From NCBI RefSeq assembly GCF_018919385.1, contig NZ_JAHLMF010000010.1:91683-155682 (forward strand): a stretch of DNA of 64,000 nucleotides, in the 5' to 3' direction. This stretch comes from Geomonas diazotrophica. Lineage in GTDB: Bacteria > Desulfobacterota > Desulfuromonadia > Geobacterales > Geobacteraceae. Position 1 is the first letter of the stretch; the number at the start of each line of letters is the position of its first letter. The translations under genes and the position numbers were made by a program. Below, piece after piece: positions 1 to 9,222 of this stretch. The notes under the pieces are model-generated. The model searched no databases and was not told where the DNA came from. It saw only the letters and a program-made list of their open reading frames with translations.

Positions 1-548
<548 letters not shown>

Positions 549-1691
549 TCACGCGGCAAGCGAGACCGAACGGGCCTGGTGCAGCTTGAGCAGGTCTTTA
601 GGGGCGAGCGGTCCCTTGATGCGCTGTGCGGTGCTCCGCACCAGCGCCATCAGTTCCTGCGCCTCGTCCCGGGAGATCGGGATGCCGATCTGGCGGTAGC
701 TCTCAACGATCCCGTTGGTACCGGAGTGTTTGCCGGCCACGATGTGCCTGGTGAGCCCCACCTCTTCCGGCGGGAACAGCTCGTAGTTGCGCGGGTCCTT
801 CAGCACCCCGTCCGCGTGCAGTCCCGATTCGTGGGAGAAGACCTTTTCCCCGACCACCGCCTTCCAGGCCGGCACCTCGCGGTTGGAAGCGCGCCCCACC
901 AGCTTTGAGACCGCACGAAAGCGCCTGGTGTCGATGCCCACGTCGACGCCGCAAGCCACCTTGAGCGCCATGACCACCTCTTCCAGGGCGGCGTTGCCGG
1001 CGCGCTCCCCCAGACCGTTCACCGTGGTGCTGATGTAGCGGGCCCCGCCCCTCACCCCGGCGAGAGCGTTCGCGGTGGCGAGGCCCAGGTCGTTATGCGT
1101 GTGCACCTCGATCTCCAGTTCCGGAACCGCCGCGTTCAGATGCGCTACCTTCTCGTACATGGCGAAGGGGTCGAGGATGCCCAGGGTGTCGCAGAAGCGG
1201 AAACGGTCGGCGCCGTGGTCGCGCGCGGTCCGCATCAGATCGACCAGGAAGCGATCGTCGGCGCGGCTGGCATCCTCGCCGCCGACGCAGACGTACAGCC
1301 CCTTCCCCTTGGCAAAGCCCAGCGCGCGCTTGAGCTGTTCCTTCACCCAATCCCTGCTCTTGTTGATCTTGTGCTCGATCATGATGTCCGAGACGCTCAG
1401 CGAGATGTCCACTGCCTCGATGCCGCAGGAGATGCTCGCCTCGATGTCCGGAATCAGGGCGCGGTTCCAGGTGATGAGGCGCGCCGACAGGCCCAGGCTG
1501 ACAAGGGCCCTGATCGAATCGCGCTCCTCCTCCCCCATGGCCGGGATGCCGCATTCCAGTTCGTGCACCCCCATGGCGTCCAAGTGTCTGGCGATGGCGA
1601 TCTTCTCACGGGTACTGAAGACCACGCCTGCGGTCTGCTCGCCGTCGCGCAAAGTGGTGTCACCGATAAATACTTTCGTCTGCTCACCCAT
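549..1691 (-). CDS. nifV: Homocitrate synthase NifV
   Basis: Condenses acetyl-CoA with 2-oxoglutarate to homocitrate, the organic ligand of the FeMo cofactor. The 380-residue length fits NifV. The DRE-TIM metallolyase signature DTTLRDGEQ is near residues 11-19, and the metal-binding HTHNDLGLA lies near residue 200. The ATG at 1691 was chosen over an upstream ATT because GGAGGGAGG precedes it. The gene sits upstream of nifH on the same strand and has its own sigma-54 promoter. Isopropylmalate synthase is the main alternative, but the nif context and promoter favour NifV. Confidence 0.93.
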   Translation of the reverse strand: MGEQTKVFIGDTTLRDGEQTAGVVFSTREKIAIARHLDAMGVHELECGIPAMGEEERDSIRALVSLGLSARLITWNRALIPDIEASISCGIEAVDISLSVSDIMIEHKINKSRDWVKEQLKRALGFAKGKGLYVCVGGEDASRADDRFLVDLMRTARDHGADRFRFCDTLGILDPFAMYEKVAHLNAAVPELEIEVHTHNDLGLATANALAGVRGGARYISTTVNGLGERAGNAALEEVVMALKVACGVDVGIDTRRFRAVSKLVGRASNREVPAWKAVVGEKVFSHESGLHADGVLKDPRNYELFPPEEVGLTRHIVAGKHSGTNGIVESYRQIGIPISRDEAQELMALVRSTAQRIKGPLAPKDLLKLHQARSVSLAA

Positions 1692-2115
1692 GTCGCCTCC
1701 CTCCGAAGCCAATGCTTCGTGTAAAAAGCGTAGCGGGCGCCTTTGCCCTGGAACTGCCTAAGTACAGACCGATCAGCAGGAGCTGTGCCAGGAGGAGCCG
1801 ACGGTTGGTATACGAGAGGAGTCGAGCGCTCAAGCCACTGTAAAAACGCGGAAAAAAGTTGGTCGCGACGGAGGCGTCGTTCGGGTGGCGGCGGCAGGGA
1901 CCAGGGGCAATCCAAAAAGCAGGCGCCTAAATTAACGGCAGTAGCCTGTTAGGGGGGCGGCAGGGGAAGATCGGCATCTCCTGTAGCAGGATGCCTGTCT
2001 CCCTACTTCTTCTTGATCTTTTTTCGTTGTTTATCATTAATCCAGATGGTATCCTGCTGCGGCTTCAATTCCGGATTCATATATCATTGCTGCAACTTGG
2101 ACAAAGGAGGGAGAG
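1692..2115. other. Divergent intergenic region between nifV and a lipoprotein gene
   Basis: No gene is seen in these 424 bases. The nifV side holds the sigma-54 promoter and leader. The other side has an inverted repeat, AGCAGGAT (1985-1992) and ATCCTGCT (2051-2058), with a 58-base spacer, then AT-rich sequence that probably carries the lipoprotein promoter. The lipoprotein has a strong AAAGGAGGGAGAG ribosome site just before 2116. Confidence 0.6.
1775..1790 (-). promoter_or_regulatory. Sigma-54 promoter of nifV
   Basis: The minus strand reads TGGCACAGCTCCTGCT, matching TGGCAC-N5-YTGCT. It has the same length and layout as the promoter before nifH. It lies 84 bases before the nifV ATG, so the transcript should begin near 1764. 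A hairpin with an A1/G4 hexaloop follows at 1735-1748. Confidence 0.82.
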
Positions 2116-3054
2116 ATGATTAAGAAGTTGGCCAACGTGATAACCCTGGTGATGGCGCTGACGGCGTTGGCAGGATGTGGTGGAGGAGGCGGTGAAACGT
2201 CGGGCTACTCGGGGAAGACTGCTCCTACCGCCCTGACCGTGGGGAATGCGACCGTGATGTCACTGGATGTCGTCGACGGCCTCGACAGTGTCTCCGCTTT
2301 AGGGGGGATCGCCAAAAGGGCGGCCTCCTCGCCGGAAGACTCTATCAGGATCAGATCGCTCTCCGACGCCCTTGAAAAAAGTGTTGCCGCCATGGCACAG
2401 AAACCCGCCTTGGCCAAGACCGTCGCGGAAGCAACCAGTGGAACCCAATATGGCTACTCCGGCTCGTTTACCTACGCCGGCACGTTGGACACCACGACGG
2501 GCAAAATTGTGGCCACTTTCACCTACAATGCTTACCAGGCGAGCGCAGACTCGGTGATCATCTCGGGTAGCGTGTCTGTCAGCGGTACCGTCCTTGCGCT
2601 AAGAGGCGGCGGGGTGCAGCAGCTCAACATCGTCATTTCATCTCTGCAGATCGCAGAGCCAGGAGGACGTTACGGTTCTGACGCAGGGGTGCTGGTCACG
2701 GTAAAAGGCAGGATGAGCATCGTCAACGACGTTGACAAGACCATCACCTTGTCGATGGTCTTCACCGACGGGGCAAGCGGCAAGACCTACTGGTACAAGG
2801 ATTTCAGCACGGTCGTCTCTTACAGCACCACAACCATCCAGGGGACCTTCTACCACCCTGACTATGGCTATGTCACCCTGACCACCCTCACTCCGCTTTC
2901 CAACGCCACCAACACCTACGGCGACCCCGTTTCCGGGCAACTGCTGTTCACCGGAGGGAACGGGTCGCAGGTGCGTCTCACCTACACCGGTACCGGCGTC
3001 GGCTATCTGCTTGAGCTCGACGCAACTGGAACAGGAATCTACACCGCGCTGTAA
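2116..3054 (+). CDS. Hypothetical lipoprotein
   Basis: A 312-residue protein of unknown function. It begins with a positively charged start and a hydrophobic segment ending in the lipobox LAGC at about residues 18-21, followed by a run of glycines, as in exported lipoproteins. The mature part is rich in Ser, Thr, Gly and Val, with alternating patterns that suggest beta structure; no catalytic motif is visible. A strong ribosome site supports the ATG. The neighbours are divergent nifV and a downstream chemoreceptor with its own promoter, so it looks monocistronic. Cell-envelope location is inferred from the signal. Confidence 0.8.
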   Translation: MIKKLANVITLVMALTALAGCGGGGGETSGYSGKTAPTALTVGNATVMSLDVVDGLDSVSALGGIAKRAASSPEDSIRIRSLSDALEKSVAAMAQKPALAKTVAEATSGTQYGYSGSFTYAGTLDTTTGKIVATFTYNAYQASADSVIISGSVSVSGTVLALRGGGVQQLNIVISSLQIAEPGGRYGSDAGVLVTVKGRMSIVNDVDKTITLSMVFTDGASGKTYWYKDFSTVVSYSTTTIQGTFYHPDYGYVTLTTLTPLSNATNTYGDPVSGQLLFTGGNGSQVRLTYTGTGVGYLLELDATGTGIYTAL

Positions 3055-3357
3055 GCATCATCAGTCTGACTGTGGTAAAGGCTCTGAGGGGTGGCAAGCA
3101 CTGCACCCCTCAATGCGTCTCCCCCCTCTTCCCTGCCGCGACACCCCGCTTGTTTCTGCAATGACATATTTTCCAATGGTTTATGTGGTTCCGCCACGTT
3201 ACACCCGGCCGGTGCAACGGTGGTTGTCCGGCTCGCACGCCAGGTCGGCGTATTGCTGATTTTATTACTAAAGTACTGTCATACAAAACCGAAGAGACAT
3301 GGGCAATCATCAAGTCACCTACGCCAAAAGGCGGAAAGGTGCAAAGGAGCTGCAGTC
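3055..3357 (+). other. Leader region of the chemoreceptor gene
   Basis: These 303 bases hold no gene. They contain the sigma-28-like promoter at 3269-3295 and a hairpin at 3316-3341 (CACCT with AGGTG outside, GCC with GGC inside around AAAA) directly before the AAAGGAG ribosome site at 3343-3349. The hairpin could affect ribosome access. It does not match the GEMM riboswitch pattern. Confidence 0.55.
3269..3295 (+). promoter_or_regulatory. Candidate sigma-28 (FliA) promoter
   Basis: TAAAGTAC, 11 bases, then ACCGAAGA. This compares with TAAAGTTT-N11-GCCGATAA, with exact spacing and the core TAAAGT and CCGA conserved. It lies about 60 bases before a chemoreceptor gene, the usual kind of sigma-28 target. 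Confidence 0.55.
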
Positions 3358-4857
3358 ATGTCTATTTCGAAAAGGTTGTTCCTGATGTTGTTTGTCTCGG
3401 TCTTCGCGATGGTGGGACTCACCGTATTCAACGAGTTCCAATCGGAGCGTGTCTATAACGCGGCAAACTATGGAAACGTCAACAGTATCCCGAGCATCAC
3501 GATCCTGAACAGGGCTTCGATCGCGATGCGCGACGTACAAACCGACACCTTGATCCACATTCTGAACACCGACGAGTCGAAAACGGCAGAGTTGGATCGG
3601 CTTATCCTGGAGGGGAGAGCAGAGGTGGACAAGGCGCTCAAAGAGTACGAGCAACTTCTTTCCGACGACAAGGACAAGCAGCTCCTGGCCGACGACCGCG
3701 CCGCCGTGGCCGAACTGTTCACTTTGGTGGACAAGGTCGTGGGCTTGTCCCGCGCCAACAAGAACAGTGACGCAAGGGATCTCTTCACCTCCAACAGGGC
3801 TGTCTGCTTCAAGGCGGACAGCGCCTTTGCGGCTCACCTGAAGTACAACCTCGCGCTGTCGGACAAAGGAAGCAAGGAAGCGGTTTCAATAAAGAAATCT
3901 GCGCTCGTATTGGCGGTGACGTCGACGCTGATCGTGGTGGCCATCGTCATCGCAGTGGCACTTTTCATTATCCGTTCCGTTCGGGCGGTGGTCTCCGAGG
4001 TGATGAGCGCTGCCGACAACGTCTCTTCCGGCAGCCAGCAGATGTCGCAAAGTGCCGAGGAACTCTCCCAGGGGGCCACCGAACAGGCGGCGGCCGCTGA
4101 AGAGGCATCATCATCGATGGAGCAGATGTCCGCAAATGTACGCCAAAACGCGGACAACGCTTTGCAAACGGAGAAAATCGCGTTGCAGACCGCTGCCGAC
4201 GCGAAGGAGAGCGGTCAGGCGGTAGCCAAGACGGTTCAGGCCATGAGAGAAATCGCCGGAAAAATTTCCATAATAGAGGAGATCGCACGTCAGACCAACC
4301 TGCTGGCCCTGAATGCCGCGATCGAGGCGGCCCGTGCAGGCGAGCACGGCAAAGGTTTCGCGGTTGTGGCAAGCGAAGTGCGTAAGCTCGCGGAGCGTTC
4401 TCAGAAAGCTGCTGCGGAGATATCAAACCTGTCGCAGGGAAGCGTGGAAGTGGCAGACAAGGCTGGCGAGATGCTGACGCAGATGCTCCCCAACATCCAG
4501 AAAACCTCTGAGCTGGTGCAGGAGATTACCGCAGCCTGCAAGGAGCAGGACAGTGGCGTGTTGCAGATAAACCAAGCCATCCAGCAACTCGATCAGGTGA
4601 TTCAGCAAAATGCTTCCGGTGCCGAGGAAATGGCCAGCACCGCCGAAGAGCTCGCCAGCCAGGCCGAACAGCTGCAAAGCGCCATCTCCTTGCTTACTGC
4701 CGGCAACAAAGGGGGGAAAAGCGCCGCGCCCGTGCGCAGGCCTTCCGGGAGTCCGGTTGTCAGAAAAGGGGGGACGAGACCGTCCTCCAGCAAGCTGACT
4801 TACTCAGGAGCGGTTTTGGACCTCGAAGAGCGTGACGAACGCTTCGAGAAGTATTAG
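3358..4857 (+). CDS. Methyl-accepting chemotaxis protein without a clear HAMP domain
   Basis: A 499-residue membrane chemoreceptor. Transmembrane helix 1 is at about residues 6-25, followed by a periplasmic four-helix-bundle-like sensor to about 178 and transmembrane helix 2 at about 179-205. The cytoplasmic coiled coil carries the conserved hairpin tip ([19 protein letters not shown]) near residues 310-330, which contacts CheA and CheW. The usual HAMP proline motif after helix 2 is not evident; the coiled coil follows almost directly. The ATG at 3358 is backed by AAAGGAG; longer in-frame starts run through non-coding-looking sequence. A sigma-28-like promoter suggests co-regulation with motility. 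The ligand is unknown. Confidence 0.92.
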   Translation: MSISKRLFLMLFVSVFAMVGLTVFNEFQSERVYNAANYGNVNSIPSITILNRASIAMRDVQTDTLIHILNTDESKTAELDRLILEGRAEVDKALKEYEQLLSDDKDKQLLADDRAAVAELFTLVDKVVGLSRANKNSDARDLFTSNRAVCFKADSAFAAHLKYNLALSDKGSKEAVSIKKSALVLAVTSTLIVVAIVIAVALFIIRSVRAVVSEVMSAADNVSSGSQQMSQSAEELSQGATEQAAAAEEASSSMEQMSANVRQNADNALQTEKIALQTAADAKESGQAVAKTVQAMREIAGKISIIEEIARQTNLLALNAAIEAARAGEHGKGFAVVASEVRKLAERSQKAAAEISNLSQGSVEVADKAGEMLTQMLPNIQKTSELVQEITAACKEQDSGVLQINQAIQQLDQVIQQNASGAEEMASTAEELASQAEQLQSAISLLTAGNKGGKSAAPVRRPSGSPVVRKGGTRPSSSKLTYSGAVLDLEERDERFEKY

Positions 4858-4879
4858 CCCCCCTTCCCTCTCCTCTGCA

Positions 4880-4920
4880 GGTGCGCCCAGGCAGCGGTGC
4901 CCGGGCGCACCCTCCTTTTT
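4880..4920 (+). terminator. Intrinsic terminator after the chemoreceptor gene
   Basis: Perfect 9-bp stem GGTGCGCCC (4880-4888) and GGGCGCACC (4903-4911), followed by a T-rich run at 4912-4920. It lies 23 bases after the stop codon. Confidence 0.9.
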
Positions 4921-5170
4921 GGGCCACTATCGTTGTGCAGGCTTTCCAACGCTTGGCAGTACTGGAAAAAGCAGCGACTCTTGCTGGTATTCAAAAGGAC
5001 CTGCATTGAACTTGGCAGATCAAGTAAGAGAAGTTCTTATACAAACATCGCTTACTGTGATCCAAGTTACATCTAAATTAAAAGAATTACTCCAATCTGC
5101 CCTAACAGTGTGGATGCTTTCAGTTCTGATGGTTTGGCGGGTAACGTCATTGGCAGAAAAGGAGGACGTG
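4921..5170 (+). other. Gene-free stretch before a small protein
   Basis: About 250 bases between the terminator and the 74-residue protein. It is AT-richer than its surroundings, especially 5030-5100, and probably includes the promoter of the small gene. No structure or known regulatory motif was recognised. Confidence 0.4.
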
Positions 5171-5395
5171 ATGGCTTCCAGAGACCGCAGCGGCGGCGCA
5201 AGGTTGGATTCGGCAGATTTCTGCGTACTGAAAGTGCAACTTTCCCGCAAGGGGGCATTTGCAGGCTCCTCTCCCCCCCAAATGCACTTCATGACGGTCG
5301 ACAACCGCATGGAGACCCTCGATTTCGTTCAAAACAACCTGGACCTCTGTGCGAAGAACATCCTCAAGCTGGTCCGGGGCAAAGACAGCAAATAA
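5171..5395 (+). CDS. Small conserved-looking hypothetical protein, 74 residues
   Basis: Not recognised. The start is set by a strong AAAGGAGG ribosome site 6 bases before ATG 5171; the reading frame is open further upstream, but without good signals. The N-terminus is polar (MASRDRSGGARLDS). The middle has LKVQLSRKGAFAG and the C-terminus is a likely amphipathic helix (DFVQNNLDLCAKNILKLVRG). No signal peptide or membrane segment is visible. It has its own downstream hairpin at 5399-5421 and stands alone. Confidence 0.6.
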   Translation: MASRDRSGGARLDSADFCVLKVQLSRKGAFAGSSPPQMHFMTVDNRMETLDFVQNNLDLCAKNILKLVRGKDSK

Positions 5396-5398
5396 AAT

Positions 5399-5421
5399 CC
5401 CCGGGGGACCTGCCCCCGGGG
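5399..5421. terminator. Strong hairpin between convergent genes
   Basis: Perfect 9-bp stem CCCCGGGGG (5399-5407) and CCCCCGGGG (5413-5421), five-base loop. There is no T tract on the plus side (A and T flank it). It sits 3 bases after the small gene's stop and about 55 bases from the stop of the convergent DUF1499 gene, so it may end transcription from either side. Confidence 0.6.
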
Positions 5422-5475
5422 ATATGAAGATGACGGCGCCCCCCGGCCGTGTCACGGAAGTACCTGCGCCCCGCC

Positions 5476-6234
5476 TCATCTGCGGGACGGCGCTATTTTT
5501 GCGAGGAACGCGCGCACCCGTTTCGCGTTAGTGCCGAGGTCGGAGATGCCGACCCGGGATACGGATCGTATGTCGAGCAGCGAGCGATCCCCGGCGGGGA
5601 CGATCCGTACTGCGATGTCATCCTTAAATCCGAACCACCTCGTCGTGTCCGTCGCCTCTATGATCCCTTCCGCCGGACGCTCCGCCACGATATCCCACCC
5701 AAGATCCCTTGCAATCAACAGTGCCGTCTTGTAAGCCTCGTTCGCCGATAGCGCCAAAACGACTGTCTTCAGCTCCGGATAGGCCTTCATCTGCTGCGTG
5801 GCGACCTCTATCCCGCCGTATCTGACGCCGGCACGGCGCTCGGTGCTGATAGCGACAAAACGGGGCGGATTGTTGAGGTCCGTGCTGATGTCGTGGATGC
5901 GCGGGTAGCTTTGGGCCTGAACCTTCCAGTACAAGGGGATTCCGAAGGAGACCAGGGCAAGGAGAAGGGCGATCAGCGACACGAAAACCCCTTTATAGTG
6001 TCTTCCTCTCACCGAGACGACGCCGGATGCCACAGCGACGACTGCGCATCCCAATCCGATGTAGCCTGCCGCCTTGATCATGGTGAAGCCGGTTCCGAAG
6101 TTCCAGACGTGAAGCCTTGCGCCGGGGCCGGAGGAAAAAAGAAGCAGGGCAGCGCAGACGGCGCAGGCAACAGTAAAAAGCGGCAGCACCATCGCGCTGC
6201 TTGGGAATGAACCTCTCTTCTCTGGCTGTTCCAT
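5476..6234 (-). CDS. DUF1499 family membrane protein
   Basis: 252 residues. Three hydrophobic segments lie in the N-terminal half (about residues 14-36, 46-68 and 77-98), followed by a soluble DUF1499-like domain that contains NNPPRFVAIS and DTTRWFGFKDDIAVRI. The family function is not established. The ATG at 6234 (MEQPEKRGSF) is preceded by AGGGAGG; the longer frame adds a low-complexity basic stretch and is unlikely. It follows the O-methyltransferase on the same strand with a gap of about 110 bases. Confidence 0.8.
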   Translation of the reverse strand: MEQPEKRGSFPSSAMVLPLFTVACAVCAALLLFSSGPGARLHVWNFGTGFTMIKAAGYIGLGCAVVAVASGVVSVRGRHYKGVFVSLIALLLALVSFGIPLYWKVQAQSYPRIHDISTDLNNPPRFVAISTERRAGVRYGGIEVATQQMKAYPELKTVVLALSANEAYKTALLIARDLGWDIVAERPAEGIIEATDTTRWFGFKDDIAVRIVPAGDRSLLDIRSVSRVGISDLGTNAKRVRAFLAKIAPSRR

Positions 6235-6345
6235 ACGGCCTCCCTTACTGGGTGATACCCTCCCCCTTCTCCTCCCCTTCAACCTCTCCTGGTGGAAACT
6301 GCATCGCCCGAAACAATCACACTACTGCGTAGCAACCTGTCTGCT

Positions 6346-7347
6346 TCAGGGCGCTATCCCGGCTATGACACCTGCGCCGTTGGGTAGCTCGATCGGGAGG
6401 CGGCGCACCTCGGTCGCCCCTGCCTTCTCGAGCATGTCGAACAGTTCGCCCTGGCTGTAGGACTGCCCTTCCGGCGTTCCCAGCAGCATGTTCAGCGAAA
6501 ACAGTGCAGGGAAGACCGGCGCATCTCTTGTATCGTCGAGTATGAACTCCTGGATCAGGATCAAGCCCCCAGGCTCCAGGACCGACACGGTCTTCTTCAG
6601 CACCCTGGCACAGGCATCGTGGCCCATACCGTGCAACACGTGGGACAGCCAGGCGACGTCGAATCCCTCCGGCAGGTCGTCCTGCTCGAAATCCGCGGCG
6701 ACAAACCCGATGCGGTCGGACAGGTCGAAACGCGAGACGGTCTGTTCGGCGAAGGTCCTGGTGGTCGGGAGATCGCATATGACGGCATCGAGCTGAGGGT
6801 TTTGCCGGCAGAAGTGGATGGCGTAGGTGCCGGGTCCTCCCCCGAGGTCGAGCAGGCGCCGGCGTCCTTGCAGGTCGATCTGCGGAACGATCTTGGGCGC
6901 GATCATCATGGCGAGATTGAACATCCCCATCAGGAAGCTTTCGCGCGAGCTTTCCACGTCCTCATGGGAGACCCGCTCCCGGACCGGTTGCCCCGACTTG
7001 ACCGCCTCGTCCAGCCGGCTCCAGCCGCCAACGAGGTGATGGTGGTGCATTATGATGTGTCCGAGGTAGTCGGGCGAGGTGCGGCTTAGAAACTTCACGG
7101 AAAATGCGGTAGCGGTGTAGTGGCGCCCCTGCTTGTCCAGAAGGCCCATGGCTGCAAGGGCGTCCAGCAGCATGGCGAGACCACGCGCATCCAACTCCAG
7201 AGTGCCGGCCAACTCTGCAGCGCTCATCGAGGCCGACGCAAGCGGCGTGAACAGGTTCAGTTTCACCCCGGCGTGCAGGGTGCAGGTGCTCCAGTAGCCC
7301 CCCGAGAGTTCCAGAAGCGTTGCCGGCGTCCATTCTTTCAATTTCAC
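6346..7347 (-). CDS. SAM-dependent O-methyltransferase (plant/bacterial type 2 family)
   Basis: 333 residues. An N-terminal winged-helix dimerisation domain (about 10-100) is followed by a Rossmann methyltransferase domain with the SAM motif LLDLGGGPGTYA near residue 175 and a late catalytic-region motif, WLSHVLHGMG, near 248. This layout fits the hydroxyindole/hydroxyneurosporene-type O-methyltransferases, which act on small aromatic or isoprenoid hydroxyls; the substrate is unknown. The GTG at 7347 follows AGGAGGGG at ideal spacing, and the upstream extension has poor coding character. It is separated from nrfA by a terminator. Confidence 0.85.
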   Translation of the reverse strand: MKLKEWTPATLLELSGGYWSTCTLHAGVKLNLFTPLASASMSAAELAGTLELDARGLAMLLDALAAMGLLDKQGRHYTATAFSVKFLSRTSPDYLGHIIMHHHHLVGGWSRLDEAVKSGQPVRERVSHEDVESSRESFLMGMFNLAMMIAPKIVPQIDLQGRRRLLDLGGGPGTYAIHFCRQNPQLDAVICDLPTTRTFAEQTVSRFDLSDRIGFVAADFEQDDLPEGFDVAWLSHVLHGMGHDACARVLKKTVSVLEPGGLILIQEFILDDTRDAPVFPALFSLNMLLGTPEGQSYSQGELFDMLEKAGATEVRRLPIELPNGAGVIAGIAP

Positions 7348-7484
7348 TATCCCCTCCTGAAAGGTATCCGGATCACAGACCGGACCCGCATGAAATACGG
7401 CGATACATCCGAAATCATTGAACGTGGCAAGTCTACCCGCCAGCGGGAGGACCGTCAAGCAGGCGTAAAGGCGCGTGCCTGCCG

Positions 7485-7516
7485 AAAAAAGAGGGCGGAC
7501 CCGTCGGCCCGCCCTC
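7485..7516 (-). terminator. Intrinsic terminator after nrfA
   Basis: On the minus strand GAGGGCGG pairs with CCGCCCTC (7516-7509 with 7498-7491), followed by six T at 7490-7485. It lies 27 bases past the nrfA stop and should separate nrfA from the methyltransferase. Confidence 0.92.
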
Positions 7517-7542
7517 ACCTCTTGACGCTTGCCTGGTGCCGG

Positions 7543-9021
7543 TTATTTGACCAGCGTCGGCGGCAGGATTTCGTGCTCCTGCCTGAACTGCAGCTTCTTG
7601 GCGCCCCGGTTGTTCGTGTATTTGGTCAGTTCCAGGTCGACCTTCTCCGGCGCAGGTACCCCCGCCTTGGCCAGCAACTGGCGCAGGTGCATGTCCGCCC
7701 CGGCGGCATGGCTCGCGGCGTCCTCGATGACCCGCATGCCCTCGGCAGGGTTGTGGAAGCCGGTCGAGTTCTCCGCCCCGACGAAGATCAGGCGGTAGAA
7801 GGCCTGCTCGTAATGTTCCCTGGCCATCGCATAGAGCTCGTTATCGATCTGTTTGCCTGCAGCCTTGGCCTTGTTCGCCATTTCGAACAGCTTTGCGTCG
7901 GTTGCCACGGCATAGCCGGTCTTGAGGTAACGGTCGATGAAACGGTCCTGGATGGCGATGACCTTCTGGCGCAGCTGCTGCGGCGTCTCGCTGTGGCATG
8001 CTGCGCAGGCGGACATGCTCCCCTTGAGCGGGCTCATGATCCTGTGGTCGGTGAGTTCTTGGCCGTTGGCGGACATCATCGGCATGTGACAGTCGGCGCA
8101 GGTAACCCCTTCAAGGTAGTGAGGACTCTGGTTCGAGTAGAACTCGTACTCCGGGTGGCGCACGAAACCGAGTTTGAAGCCGGTGACCGCCTGGGTCCAC
8201 TCCAGGTTCGCCGGAGAGCTCTTGATCTGCTTGATGATGTTTTCGATGGTGATGTGCCCTTCCTTGCTGCCGGCCCAGGGGAAGAAGACGTCGGTGGAGT
8301 GCATCTCCTTGTCTTTGGGGATGATGTAGGTGACGTGGCACTGGGCGCAGACGAAGGTGCGCTTTTGCCCCCTGCTCAGCTTGGTCTCGTCCTCACCAAT
8401 TTCCTTGAGCGCCTTGCCGAGGGTGAAACCGCGCGAGATCTTGAGCGTCATCCCCTTGTTGTCGTGACAGTCGATGCAGGCGACCCCGAGGGTCTGGTTG
8501 GCCTTCGGCAGGCGCGCCAACACCTCCTTGTACGGCGTCGGGAAATAAGCCGCTCCCATCTCTTTGGCGAGCTTCGGGGCGTAGGGAGTCTTGCAGGTGA
8601 GGCAGGCGCCTCCCGCCTTGATCCTGCCTGGATCGACCTCCAGCTGGTCCTGCACCATGTAGTAGTGCCCGCGCGGCTCGTTGTATTCGGCGCCGAAGCC
8701 CCATCCGTTGTACAAAAGTGCCAGGAAGGGATACTCGTCCAGCTTGTCCCGTCTTTGCTCGCCTACGTCGTAACCCCGCTTGTACTTACTCAACCCGGCC
8801 GGAGTCGGCTCGCTGGTCAGCTTCCATTGCTGGTAATGAAGCGGGTACAGTTTGCCCCAACGCGCCGGGTCGATGGCCGCATCGGCCGGATCCAGCGGCG
8901 CTTCGGTAACCTGGGTCGGCTGCACCTCGGCGCTGCGGTGGCTACACCCGGCCCATATTGCAGTGGCAGCAAGCATGGCAAGGACTGCGACAGTACATCT
9001 GTTGGCGATCTTGACACCCAT
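7543..9021 (-). CDS. nrfA: Cytochrome c nitrite reductase NrfA (pentaheme, ammonia-forming)
   Basis: 492 residues. Reduces nitrite to ammonium with six electrons outside the cytoplasmic membrane. Five heme motifs are visible: CLTCK (the lysine-ligated active heme), CIDCH, CAQCH, CADCH and CAACH. The active-site Arg (EPRGHYY), Tyr (CHVTY) and His (VRHPEYE) are kept. Compared with E. coli NrfA, the calcium ligands are changed: Glu215 is Thr, Lys261 is Phe and Gln263 is Arg. The N-terminus is a signal with a possible lipobox (AGC at about 28-30). The ATG at 9021 follows AGGGAGG. No nrfH-type quinol oxidase partner is adjacent. Confidence 0.96.
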   Translation of the reverse strand: MGVKIANRCTVAVLAMLAATAIWAGCSHRSAEVQPTQVTEAPLDPADAAIDPARWGKLYPLHYQQWKLTSEPTPAGLSKYKRGYDVGEQRRDKLDEYPFLALLYNGWGFGAEYNEPRGHYYMVQDQLEVDPGRIKAGGACLTCKTPYAPKLAKEMGAAYFPTPYKEVLARLPKANQTLGVACIDCHDNKGMTLKISRGFTLGKALKEIGEDETKLSRGQKRTFVCAQCHVTYIIPKDKEMHSTDVFFPWAGSKEGHITIENIIKQIKSSPANLEWTQAVTGFKLGFVRHPEYEFYSNQSPHYLEGVTCADCHMPMMSANGQELTDHRIMSPLKGSMSACAACHSETPQQLRQKVIAIQDRFIDRYLKTGYAVATDAKLFEMANKAKAAGKQIDNELYAMAREHYEQAFYRLIFVGAENSTGFHNPAEGMRVIEDAASHAAGADMHLRQLLAKAGVPAPEKVDLELTKYTNNRGAKKLQFRQEHEILPPTLVK

Positions 9022-9222
9022 CTTTGATTCCTCCCTGTTCATGGCGTTGGGGACTGTAACGGTGAAAAGGCAAACGTCATGAGTCTACCATCATTTTCGG
9101 CAATGGCTGTTTGAAGGAGGGCATTACGTAAGAAAAACCGACTCGGGGAAGCAAAAAAGGGGGGGGGAAGTGACGTAGGGGTAGAAATCAGCTGTCAGTT
9201 GCCGCGGCGTGGTTTGTGTGGC

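Noticed and set aside
549..954. Long plus-strand and minus-strand frames over nifV
   Set aside because: They are shadows in other frames of a clear homocitrate synthase and have arginine-, proline- or leucine-heavy translations typical of GC-rich antisense frames.
3055..3357. GEMM (c-di-GMP/cGAMP) riboswitch before the chemoreceptor
   Set aside because: Such riboswitches are common in Geobacter, but the conserved GEMM core and tetraloop-receptor pattern were not found; only a simple hairpin is present.
7120..9027. A 635-residue plus-strand frame opposite nrfA
   Set aside because: It is the exact antisense of the five-heme reductase and has no ribosome site or recognisable motif.
9151..9170. 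A6-G9 homopolymer run upstream of nrfA as a phase-variable switch
   Set aside because: It lies between genes and far from the nrfA start; no reading frame would be changed, and promoter spacing could not be judged.
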